Of a DNA stretch of 21,062 bases, positions 7,071 through 13,708 are shown one piece after another. A program made the position numbers and the translations under genes. Source of the stretch: Sulfuricaulis sp049587675 (GTDB taxonomy: Bacteria; Pseudomonadota; Gammaproteobacteria; Acidiferrobacterales; Sulfurifustaceae); the NCBI RefSeq assembly GCF_049587675.1, contig NZ_JBAVEJ010000147.1, positions 1 through 21,062 on the forward strand. The letters are read 5' to 3'. Position 1 is the stretch's first letter. The number at the start of each line of letters is the position of its first letter. Below the pieces are notes generated by a model. That model was not told the origin of the DNA, ran no database searches, and saw only the letters and a list, made by a program, of their open reading frames with translations.

Positions 7071-7748
7071 TCAGGTTACCAACTGATACTGCTCTTTGGT
7101 GGTGTGTAGGCTTTCAAGTCGTTGATTTACATACTCCCAATTAATGACGTTCCAAAATGCATTGAGATAGTCAGCGCGGTCGCTCTGATATTTTAGGTAA
7201 TAGGCGTGTTCCCACAGATCGTTGATGAGGAGGGCGGTCTTTTTTTCCAGCAGGACGCTGTCGTGGTCGGGGCGAGAAAGAACTTCCAGCTTTCCATCCG
7301 CCTGATTCACCACCAGGAACACCCAGCCGGAGGCGAAATGCTTTGTGCCCGTCTCGACGAACTTGGTCTTAAACGCGTCGACGGAGCCGAAGTCGCGAGC
7401 GATTGCTTGCGCCAGCGCGCCGATGGGTTTAGCGCCTGCTGCACCGGGCTTTAGAATTTTCCAAAAATACTGATGATGGAAGTGGCCCCCGCCCTGGTCG
7501 TGCACCGTCTGCCGGATCGTGACGGGCAGCTCATTGCTTCGCCGCAGCAGTTCTTCGATGCTGAAGTCATGCAATTCGGGATAACCCTTGAGCGCCGCAT
7601 TAAGGTGGGTGATGTATGCCTGGTGATGTTTGTCGTGATGGATTCGCATGGTCGCCGCGTCGATGTAGGGCTCGAGCGCGTCGTAAGCGAAGGGCAGCGG
7701 CGTCAGGACAAACGGATAAGTGAGCGGTTTTTTGGTTTCGATAATCAT
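7071..7748 (-). CDS. sod: Superoxide dismutase, Fe/Mn family
   Basis: A 225-residue cytoplasmic enzyme that dismutates superoxide. All four metal ligands are present: His37 (MRIHHDKHH), His92 (GGGHFHHQYFW), Asp177 and His181 (DLWEHAYYL). The LPFAYDALEP start of the family lies at residues 18-27 after a slightly long N-terminus. Some second-sphere residues are unusual. The Gln of the common NQD motif is a His (RPDHD, His162), as in mycobacterial and some archaeal enzymes; the Asn before the second ligand is a His (His91); and the usual GSGWxWL reads ASGWVFL. Metal preference (Fe, Mn or both) cannot be decided. AGGAG precedes ATG 7748. It follows the ferritin-like gene by 101 bases on the same strand, and the two probably work together against iron-driven oxidative damage. 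Confidence 0.92.
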   Translation of the reverse strand: MIIETKKPLTYPFVLTPLPFAYDALEPYIDAATMRIHHDKHHQAYITHLNAALKGYPELHDFSIEELLRRSNELPVTIRQTVHDQGGGHFHHQYFWKILKPGAAGAKPIGALAQAIARDFGSVDAFKTKFVETGTKHFASGWVFLVVNQADGKLEVLSRPDHDSVLLEKKTALLINDLWEHAYYLKYQSDRADYLNAFWNVINWEYVNQRLESLHTTKEQYQLVT

Positions 7749-7849
7749 AGGAAATTACTCCTGGCAATAGCCAAATTATGCAGAGACTTTCCCAGGGGAG
7801 CGGGGTACAAAAGCGATCCCGGACCTACGACGCTGGGGCGCCGAAAGCA

Positions 7850-8416
7850 TCATTCTTTCAACCCCTCGAGGAGCGAGACCAGATCGTCGGCATGTTCCTC
7901 TTCACTGGCGAGGATCTCCTCGAGTACGCGGCGCGTCGTCGGGTCCTTTTCAGAGATATACGCAACCATCTCGCGATAGCTCTCGATCGCGATCCGTTCG
8001 GCGACCAGGTCTTCCTTGATCATCTGCTTGAGCGAATCGCCCTCGACGTATTCGGCGTGGCTGCGCTGCGACAGGCCGTCGGGGGAAAAATTCGGTTCAC
8101 CGCGCAGCTGCACGATGCGCTCGGCGATGCGGTCGGCGTGCAGCAGTTCTTCGTTGGCGTGCTCGAGAAACTCAGCCGCCACGGGCTCGGCGTGGATGCC
8201 GGTGGCCATGAAGTAGTGGCGCTTGTAGCGCAGCACACAGACGATCTCGGTTGCCAGTGCTTCGTTCAGCAGTTTGATCACAGCCTTGCGGTCTGCCGCG
8301 TAGCCCGAAGTGACGGCACCGCCTTCGATGTGCTGACGCGCACGTTTACGCAGGGTCTGAATATCAGACAGCGAAGGCTTTTCCTTCGATAAGGTTTTCA
8401 GCGGGGATTGTTCCAT
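7850..8416 (-). CDS. Ferritin-like di-iron protein (bacterioferritin/Dps-like)
   Basis: A 188-residue four-helix-bundle protein. The di-iron ligand pattern is visible: NEALATEIVCVLRYKRHYF (Glu52/Glu57 region), EELLHAD (Glu90, His93), EDLVAERIAIESYREM (Glu140) and SEEEHADDL (Glu172, His175). These make two ExxH pairs as in bacterioferritin, and the protein resembles the bacterioferritin-like subgroup sometimes annotated as Dps. The N-terminal 40 residues are polar with several basic residues. Expected role: oxidation and storage of iron, with consumption of peroxide or oxygen, protecting DNA. AAGGAG precedes ATG 8416. It lies upstream of sod on the same strand. Haem binding as in classical Bfr is not evident to me. 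Confidence 0.85.
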   Translation of the reverse strand: MEQSPLKTLSKEKPSLSDIQTLRKRARQHIEGGAVTSGYAADRKAVIKLLNEALATEIVCVLRYKRHYFMATGIHAEPVAAEFLEHANEELLHADRIAERIVQLRGEPNFSPDGLSQRSHAEYVEGDSLKQMIKEDLVAERIAIESYREMVAYISEKDPTTRRVLEEILASEEEHADDLVSLLEGLKE

Positions 8417-8585
8417 ATGTTACTCCTTTGTTGATCAGATTGTGGTCGTGGGCCTTTCTACAGCGACATTCGATACTTCACGGCCGCCAGGAATATTCAC
8501 TTATAGCGGTGAAGTCACAGCGCAAAGACGTACCACCGATCCCACCGCTTGACAGAGTGTGGAGGTGGGGTGCTCGTCAAACACT

Positions 8586-8622
8586 CCGGCAGACGTCAGG
8601 TAAACAGCCCGACGCCTGCCGG
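8586..8622 (-). terminator. Long hairpin after the Cys-repeat protein gene
   Basis: A 12-bp stem (8586-8597 with 8611-8622, one G-U pair) with a 13-base loop lies 9 bases beyond the stop of the minus-strand gene ending at 8631. The T-richness after it is slight (GTGTTTG), so it may also act as an mRNA-stabilising 3' structure. Confidence 0.5.
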
Positions 8623-8630
8623 ATTTCGAT

Positions 8631-9245
8631 TTACATCTTGCCGTAGTGCAGCTTCGCTTCGTTCATGCAGCTGTCCTTGGCGCCGCCTGCGAGGGCGTCA
8701 CACTTTTCCTTCGCCACCGCGTAGTTGGCGTCGCGTTTATCCGTGGCGGCATCCCGACGTGCATCGGTAGATTCATCCGTTGCCTCTTTGCGCACTTCGG
8801 CAGATTCCTTGTTGACTTTCTTGTTCGCCTTCGAGATCTTCTTCTGCGATTTGGCGTCGGCCTTAGCGGCAGTCTCCGCGGCCTTCGCTTCCTTCAGGCA
8901 TACGTCCTTGGCGTTGCCGGCCTGGTCATCGCATTTTTCCTTGGCGACTGAGTAATCGGCTTCCGCTTTGGTGACGAGCGCTTCGTAGCGGGACTCGTTG
9001 GTGTTCTTGTTGCGGGCGTCGAGATCGGCCTTTGCGATATTTTCTTTGCCCTTGGTCTCGGCCATGCATACGTCGTTGGCATTACCGGACAACGATTCGC
9101 AAATGGTCTTGTCGGACTTGTACTCAGCCGCAATGCTGTCCATGCCGGACTTGTAATCGCTCTTGGACATGGTTTGCGCCATCGCGCCGACGCTGAACGT
9201 GAGGCCGATCGCAACCGCGATCGCAGTGGTAGTGAATTTGCTCAT
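8631..9245 (-). CDS. Secreted protein with three Cx10C helical repeats, function unknown
   Basis: A 204-residue precursor. Residues 1-24 form a Sec signal peptide (MSKFTTTAIAVAIGL..., cleavage likely after AMA). The mature part is rich in Ala, Lys, Asp and Glu and has three cysteine pairs, each Cx10C: CESLSGNANDVC, CDDQAGNAKDVC and CDALAGGAKDSC. Each is followed by an AETKG/EAKA-like helix, and the last two are preceded by Y(S/A)VAKEK. A lysine-rich middle segment (KADAKSQKKISKANKKVNKE) and a DESTDARRDAATDKRDA stretch look like exposed helix or coiled coil. Each Cys pair could form one disulfide in the periplasm. I do not know a named function. The gene stands alone between the ferritin gene and the permease gene, with a repeat-bearing upstream region. 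Confidence 0.75.
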   Translation of the reverse strand: MSKFTTTAIAVAIGLTFSVGAMAQTMSKSDYKSGMDSIAAEYKSDKTICESLSGNANDVCMAETKGKENIAKADLDARNKNTNESRYEALVTKAEADYSVAKEKCDDQAGNAKDVCLKEAKAAETAAKADAKSQKKISKANKKVNKESAEVRKEATDESTDARRDAATDKRDANYAVAKEKCDALAGGAKDSCMNEAKLHYGKM

Positions 9246-9325
9246 AGTTTTTTCTCTTCTTTAAAGTGAGTGATGGATGAAAAGTGACGGTGGACGATGT
9301 CGGACTTTATATTGAATATTTATCG

Positions 9326-9347
9326 CCGTATGTACGTTGGCATACGG
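9326..9347. promoter_or_regulatory. Inverted repeat upstream of the Cys-repeat protein gene
   Basis: CCGTATG and CATACGG form a 7-bp perfect inverted repeat with an 8-base spacer, about 80 bases upstream of the gene starting at 9245. The segment also resembles the recurrent 17-bp motif loosely (TGTACGTTGGCATACGG). It could be an operator or a hairpin in the leader. Confidence 0.3.
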
Positions 9348-9360
9348 AGTGCAACTTAAA

Positions 9361-9403
9361 TGGGGAAGATTCCCGCACACTCAGTGGGGAAGATTCCCGC
9401 ACA
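9361..9403. repeat. Two tandem 19-bp repeats with inner dyad symmetry
   Basis: TGGGGAAGATTCCCGCACA occurs at 9361-9379 and again at 9385-9403, perfectly conserved, 24 bases apart. Each copy contains GGGAA-GA-TTCCC, an inverted repeat. This looks like a double operator. It lies 116-158 bases upstream of the Cys-repeat protein start on the minus strand. Confidence 0.6.
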
Positions 9404-9514
9404 TCCACATCCATGGATGGCCTTCAGAACCAGGCAGGACGCAAGAGATTAAATTCACGTTGCGTGACACGCAGCCTGAACCATGCGCATGCGATGGATT
9501 GTTTCAGCAACCTG

Positions 9515-10708
9515 CTAACGCCCCAGCAGATCGCCCACCGGTTTGAGTGAGTCGACGCGATCACAAATCACCTTGGCGATGGTGACCAGCGGTGCACTGA
9601 GCAGCAGGCCCCATACACCCCACATCCAGCCGAAGAACAGCAAGGCGATAAACAGCACCGCGGCGTTCATGTGCGCGAAGTGGCTTTGCAGCCAGGTCAT
9701 GAACACCACCCCGATCATGCCTGCCACCAGAAGCGACGCACCCGCGACGGCGAGCGCATTGAGCGACGAACCGAATTGCATAAACGCGGCTACGCCGCTG
9801 GCGAGTGCGATCAACGCCGGGCCCAGGTATGGCATGAAGTGCAGAACGCCGGCGGCGAAGCCCCATACGCCGGCCTGCTCCATTCCCAGCGCTCGGAACA
9901 CGAGCCAGGTACAGACGCCAATCAGGGTGTTCGACACGAGCGTGACGAGCAAGTAGCGCTGAATCTGCACGTTGATCTCTTCGAGGATGTTCACGGCCTC
10001 TTTATGGTGCGACGGCCCGACGAACTGCACCAGCTTGCGCCGGAAGTGCTGTCCCGAGGCGAGCAGGAAATAGGTGAGCAGCAACACGATCGGTGCCTGA
10101 GCGACAACCGCGATCACCAGCGCTGACTGCGCGAGCGCGTAATCGCGCAGCCAGGCGGTAGGCTCGGGCTCGCGAGCCGCGACCGCGCGAGCTCCCGGCT
10201 TCAAGCCCGCGTCGGCGGCAGCCCCTTGAAGCTCGTTGGCGGCTATTTGCATATTTTGCAGCGCCGTCGGGCTGCCGGCGCGAGCGGCGCTCAAGTTCTG
10301 GCGCAGCTTGTGGGCGGCCTCGGGAAGCTTCTCGATCATCGTTATGGTCTCGTCGCGCAACGAGAAGGCGATCCAGGACAGGCTGCCGACGAGCACCACG
10401 AGAACCAGCGCCGCCGCCACAGGCCGCGGTACGTGAAGCGCCTTCAGCCAGTCCACCACCGGGCGCAGCATGTAGCTGGCGAGGATTCCGATCAGCAACG
10501 GCACAAAGAAGGCGCGCGCGAGATACAGCGCCGCAACGAGCACGAAAACCGCAAGTACAACGACCGCCGCGTCCGTGCGCGAGAGGCGGCCCACGTGCGC
10601 CGCGACCAATACTGGGTCGGCGCCCACGGCGGACGACACATCCACGACTCCGGAGTCAGCTTCGCTATGTGGCGAGATCACGGTCTGTGCGACATTCTTG
10701 TGGGGCAA
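9515..10708 (-). CDS. AI-2E family transporter (PerM/YdiK-like permease)
   Basis: A 397-residue inner-membrane protein if read from TTG 10708; a GTG at 10639 with a GGAG box 8 bases upstream would give 374 residues and may be the true start. Hydrophobic segments begin near residues 47 (AAVVVLAVFVLVAALYLA) and 69, then 100-120. A long soluble stretch (about 120-195) follows, and then a C-terminal membrane block with HFMPYLGPALIALASGVAAF and FIALLFFGWMWGVWGLLLSAP, the conserved end of the AI-2E/UPF0118 family. Members export varied substrates (AI-2 for TqsA, Na+/H+ exchange in some homologues), so the substrate is open here. It stands alone, convergent with no close neighbour. Confidence 0.85.
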   Translation of the reverse strand: MPHKNVAQTVISPHSEADSGVVDVSSAVGADPVLVAAHVGRLSRTDAAVVVLAVFVLVAALYLARAFFVPLLIGILASYMLRPVVDWLKALHVPRPVAAALVLVVLVGSLSWIAFSLRDETITMIEKLPEAAHKLRQNLSAARAGSPTALQNMQIAANELQGAAADAGLKPGARAVAAREPEPTAWLRDYALAQSALVIAVVAQAPIVLLLTYFLLASGQHFRRKLVQFVGPSHHKEAVNILEEINVQIQRYLLVTLVSNTLIGVCTWLVFRALGMEQAGVWGFAAGVLHFMPYLGPALIALASGVAAFMQFGSSLNALAVAGASLLVAGMIGVVFMTWLQSHFAHMNAAVLFIALLFFGWMWGVWGLLLSAPLVTIAKVICDRVDSLKPVGDLLGR

Positions 10709-10738
10709 GCGAGGTTATAGTGAATGCTAATCTGTGTA

Positions 10739-10755
10739 TGTGCGATAGCGCACAG
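10739..10755 (+). promoter_or_regulatory. Recurrent 17-bp motif, site D (most symmetric copy)
   Basis: TGTGCGATAGCGCACAG holds a perfect 6-bp inverted repeat (TGTGCG and CGCACA, 4 bases apart). It lies just outside the permease start (10708, minus) and upstream of the ice-binding remnant (plus). It can also be read as TGTGC-N6-GCACA, which is CRP-like spacing. Confidence 0.4.
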
Positions 10756-10836
10756 CATCACTTGGGGTACGTAGGGGCATTGGCCGTCAAGATAACGAGA
10801 ACTGGGACCTAAAAGTTAGCGCAATAAAATCCGTTA

Positions 10837-10853
10837 TGTTTGCCAGCGCACAG
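10837..10853 (+). promoter_or_regulatory. Recurrent 17-bp motif, site E
   Basis: TGTTTGCCAGCGCACAG shares the right half GCGCACAG with sites B, D and F. It lies 98 bases downstream of site D, in the leader of the ice-binding remnant that starts at 11006. The left half is weakly conserved. Confidence 0.3.
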
Positions 10854-11005
10854 TGCGCCGGAGGGTGTAGCGAGTACAAGAGGTTTAGCGATGGATGGCT
10901 TCACAACCCGTTGGCCTGATTCTTGTCAAAGCCAATTTAACTGAAAGTCCACCTGTCCGATTACATCGATGCCTATTTCGGTATTGAATAACGCAGGAGT
11001 GGAAC

Positions 11006-11349
11006 ATGAACAGATTCGAAAATTATTCTAAACCACGAAATGGTTGCTAGTGTTAGCGTTAGCCGCTTAAGTGGCAGAAAGCGGTTACGGTTTTCCAGAC
11101 AGCGAGCACGCATATCGTGTGGGAACCGGTCGCAGCGTCATCTTGGCAGGCGGCGCTCAGGCGAAGAATGTCTTTTGGAATGTTGGCAGTGCCGCGACGA
11201 TTAATGGCGGTGCTCATATGGTGGGAACCATCATCGCTAATTCGGGTGTCACTTTCCCGGGCGGCGGCGCCACACTAGACGGCAGAGCCTTGTCCCTGGT
11301 TTCTGCCGTTTCATACTTGGATACCACTGTAAACGTTCTTGCCCCCTGA
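11006..11349 (+). pseudogene. Remnant of a DUF3494 ice-binding protein gene
   Basis: At ATG 11006 (AGGAG box upstream) the frame encodes MNRFENYSKPRNG and stops at 11048. One base shift restores KWLLVLALAA, which looks like the hydrophobic core of a lipoprotein or Sec signal, followed by a TAA. From 11071 a clean frame runs to 11349 with the C-terminal end of a DUF3494 domain: VILAGGAQAKNVFWNVGSAATINGG..., VGTIIANSGVTFPGGGATLDGRAL. DUF3494 proteins are beta-solenoid ice-binding proteins, normally over 200 residues, secreted or anchored. Here the N-terminal half of the domain is absent and the signal part is frameshifted, so the gene is dead. A terminator follows directly, as for the original gene. 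Confidence 0.7.
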
Positions 11350-11384
11350 AGTGGGGAGATGCAGCATGAGAGACTAATGAAAAT

Positions 11385-11407
11385 ACCGTCGCGAGACGGT
11401 CTTTTTT
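11385..11407 (+). terminator. Rho-independent terminator after the ice-binding remnant
   Basis: ACCGTC-GCGA-GACGGT (6-bp stem, tetraloop) is followed by C and six T. It lies 36 bases after the stop at 11349, a textbook intrinsic terminator on the plus strand. Confidence 0.8.
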
Positions 11408-11963
11408 GTGGGTCCGTATACACACGGGTTCCGTACTCTAGCGCACAGACTTTCTCTGGCCATAGTTACTAAGAACAAGCTCATGCCAGCGTAACCAAAT
11501 TGTGACTGACATCCGTCAGGATGAGGCAATTTCTGACATTTTCGGCCAAAGCGCTCGGGCCAGATGCGCATAACTTGTTGAGAACTTAATGACCTGAATT
11601 TCCTCGCCGGTGCAGGTTTAGTGTGTACCGCAAAATTAGGAAATACTTATGTATATCTGTCCAGACGCTCTGGCTACATCAGTAATAACAAGAATTTCAT
11701 CTTGTAACTGCTTAATGGGTATCAATTTTTACGCCTTCTATCGGCTCAGATGACGCGCCTGCTCCTCAACCGCATTAAAACACTGTCTCATTAGTCATTC
11801 ATTTATGATCTCCACTCATCTCCATCGAGCCGCCACGCGTCGGTCGCAGCTTGTGGTTTAGGGGCTTCTGACCAAGTCTCAATTCAAGGGACGATCTGTG
11901 GGCAGAAAGGAATGACGGGCTAGCGGCCCCTCCCGCAGACTTAATCCTGAGGAGGAGAATGTC
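11408..11963. other. Long intergenic region before the 53-aa gene copy 2
   Basis: About 556 bases without a gene I can support. It holds motif site F near its left end and, close to its right end, a strong ribosome binding site for the gene at 11964. Translations of both strands in between show only short frames without start signals or recognisable motifs. It may contain gene debris too worn to identify. Confidence 0.45.
11432..11448 (+). promoter_or_regulatory. Recurrent 17-bp motif, site F
   Basis: CGTACTCTAGCGCACAG ends with the same 10 bases (TAGCGCACAG) as site D. It lies just after the terminator at 11385-11407, at the head of the region leading to the second 53-aa gene, about 515 bases further on. 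Confidence 0.3.
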
Positions 11964-12125
11964 ATGTTGAAGCTGAGTTTCTGGATTGGTACCCCGACTA
12001 TAATCACTTATCTGGCGTCGACGAATTCTCAGCTCCTGGAAAATATCTACTATATCTTCGCTTTGTCGATCGCAGCGCTGGTGGTGGCGATCCTGTCGCA
12101 GATCAGCGAGAAGTCCAGGCCCTAG
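11964..12125 (+). CDS. 53-aa membrane microprotein, copy 2
   Basis: A 53-codon gene from ATG 11964 to TAG 12123-12125, preceded by a very strong GAGGAGGAGA ribosome binding site. The protein starts MLKLSFWIGTPTIITYLAST, carries one membrane helix (about residues 24-46, IYYIFALSIAALVVAILSQI) and ends KSRP. It shares 37 of 53 residues, without gaps, with the product of 6451-6612. Differences fall in the first helix flank and in the polar C-terminal tail, while the IGTPxxITYLAST and FALSxAALxVAILSQI blocks are kept, which indicates selection on the protein. A strong terminator follows after 21 bases, so this is a single-gene unit. Family and function are not known to me. Confidence 0.8.
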   Translation: MLKLSFWIGTPTIITYLASTNSQLLENIYYIFALSIAALVVAILSQISEKSRP

Positions 12126-12145
12126 GTGATATCGGTAATCCTCCG

Positions 12146-12177
12146 AACGCGGGTGGCTTGTGCCACCCGCGTTTTTT
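12146..12177 (+). terminator. Strong rho-independent terminator after the 53-aa gene copy 2
   Basis: A 12-bp GC-rich stem (AACGCGGGTGGC with its complement), TTGT loop, then a run of T. It separates the stress region from the miaB gene, which begins 70 bases later. Confidence 0.9.
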
Positions 12178-12246
12178 ATTGCCGGCTGGTAATTTTGTCC
12201 CCCTGTCGGTAGATTAAGTACCTGATCCCGTAGCTTTTCCCGGTAC

Positions 12247-13647
12247 ATGTCCCGCAAGCTGCATATCAAAACCTTCGGCTGTCAGATGAACGAGTACGAC
12301 TCCGCACGCATGGCGGACGCGCTCGCGGCCAGCCACGGGCTGGAAACCACGGACGACCCGGCCCAGGCCGACGTATTGCTCCTCAATACCTGCTCCATTC
12401 GCGAGAAGGCGCAGGAGAAGGTGTTCTCGCAGCTGGGCCTGTGGCGCGAGCTGAAGGACGCGCGTCCCGGCCTGGTTATTGGCGTCGGCGGCTGCGTTGC
12501 CAGCCAGGAAGGCGCGGCAATCATAAGGCGCGCGCCTTACGTGGACATGGTATTCGGCCCGCAGACCCTGCACCGCCTGCCGCAGATGCTGGACAGCGTC
12601 CTGGTCAACCACAAGCCGGCGGTGGATATTGCGTTTCCCGAAATCGAGAAATTCGATCGCCTGCCCGAACCGCGGGTGGATGGCGTGCGGGCGCTGGTCT
12701 CGGTCATGGAAGGTTGCAGCAAGTATTGCAGTTTCTGCGTTGTGCCTTACACACGTGGCGAGGAATTCAGCCGGCCGTTCGATGACGTGATCGCGGAAGT
12801 GGTGCATCTGACCGAGCACGGCGTGCGCGAGGTTATTCTGCTCGGGCAGAACGTCAATGCCTATCGCGGGGCGATGCACACCGGCGAATTCGCCGATCTC
12901 GCCCTCCTGATCCGTTATCTCGCCGAGATCGACGGCATCGGCCGCCTGCGTTTCACCACTTCGCACCCGCAGGTGTTCAACGAGCGGCTGATCGGCGCTT
13001 ATGCCAATGTGCTGAAACTCGCCGGTCACCTGCATCTCCCGGTGCAGAGCGGCAGCGACCGCATTCTCACGCTGATGAAGCGCGGTCATACCGTGCTCGA
13101 ATACAAATCGAAGATTCGCAAGCTGCGCGAAGTGCGTCCGGACATCAGCGTAACGACGGATTTCATTGTTGGTTTCCCGGGCGAGACCGAAACGGATTTC
13201 GCCGCGAGCATGAGTCTCATGGAGGAAGTCGGTTTCGACACTTCATTCAGTTTTCTTTACAGCCCGCGTCCCGGCACGCCGGCGGCGGAGCTGACCGACG
13301 ACACGCCGCAAGAAGTCAGGGAAGCGCGGCTGGCCCGGTTGCAGAGCCGCAATATCGAAATGGCCGCTGCCATCAGCCGGCGCATGGTGGGCACGACACA
13401 GCGAATTCTCGTCGAGGGCCCGGCGCGCAAGTCCCCGCAGCAACTGTGCGGGCGCACGGAGAACAACCGTGTCGTAAACTTTGATGTACAGGGAAGTACA
13501 AATGCCGCGGAAGGCAGGACGCCGGGAGCGGCGGATGCCTCTGACCAGAGCCTGATCGGCCGGTTTGTGGATGTGGAAATCACCGAAGCGATGACCAATT
13601 CCCTGCGCGGGCGGCTGCTTAACGAAGTTTTGGCGCGCCGCGCTTGA
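12247..13647 (+). CDS. miaB: tRNA-2-methylthio-N6-dimethylallyladenosine synthase MiaB
   Basis: Radical-SAM methylthiotransferase that converts i6A37 to ms2i6A37 in tRNAs reading UNN codons. The N-terminal UPF0004 domain has the three cluster cysteines Cys12 (FGCQMNEYDS), Cys49 (NTCSIREKA) and Cys83 (GGCVASQEG). The radical-SAM motif Cys157-x3-Cys161-x2-Cys164 lies in MEGCSKYCSFCVVPYTRG, followed by LLGQNVNAYRG. A TRAM domain for tRNA binding ends the protein (from about residue 378). The length of 466 is close to E. coli MiaB (474). The TRAM region carries an Ala/Gly/Ser-rich insertion around residues 415-435. The start ATG 12247 matches the usual MxxKLHIKTxGCQMN start, although no clear Shine-Dalgarno box is seen. 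First gene of the housekeeping block; miaB next to phoH-ybeY-corC-lnt is the usual arrangement in gammaproteobacteria. Confidence 0.97.
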   Translation: MSRKLHIKTFGCQMNEYDSARMADALAASHGLETTDDPAQADVLLLNTCSIREKAQEKVFSQLGLWRELKDARPGLVIGVGGCVASQEGAAIIRRAPYVDMVFGPQTLHRLPQMLDSVLVNHKPAVDIAFPEIEKFDRLPEPRVDGVRALVSVMEGCSKYCSFCVVPYTRGEEFSRPFDDVIAEVVHLTEHGVREVILLGQNVNAYRGAMHTGEFADLALLIRYLAEIDGIGRLRFTTSHPQVFNERLIGAYANVLKLAGHLHLPVQSGSDRILTLMKRGHTVLEYKSKIRKLREVRPDISVTTDFIVGFPGETETDFAASMSLMEEVGFDTSFSFLYSPRPGTPAAELTDDTPQEVREARLARLQSRNIEMAAAISRRMVGTTQRILVEGPARKSPQQLCGRTENNRVVNFDVQGSTNAAEGRTPGAADASDQSLIGRFVDVEITEAMTNSLRGRLLNEVLARRA

Positions 13648-13708
13648 TTTGTTCATCGGTTTTGCGTCTTAATTATTCTCTGAATCATTCCAGGATGGCA
13701 GCACGCGT

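Noticed and set aside
9361..9403. CRISPR-like repeats
   Set aside because: Only two copies with a 5-base spacer; a CRISPR array needs several repeats with spacers of about 30 bases, and no cas genes are present.
9409..9418. Perfect palindrome ATCCATGGAT
   Set aside because: Ten bases only and not repeated elsewhere in an intergenic space; expected by chance in a window this size.
9284..9550. Plus-strand reading frame of 88 codons over the tandem repeat
   Set aside because: It repeats NxGEDSRTLSGEDSRT only because of the DNA repeat, has no ribosome binding site, and overlaps the end of the permease gene.
10911..10990. Short plus-strand frame ending in SDYIDAYFGIE before the ice-binding remnant
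   Set aside because: No start codon with a ribosome binding site and no family match that I recognise; possibly debris, but not supportable.
12214..13089. Long minus-strand frame opposite miaB
   Set aside because: It is a shadow of the GC-rich miaB codons; the product has no recognisable motifs, and miaB is certain.
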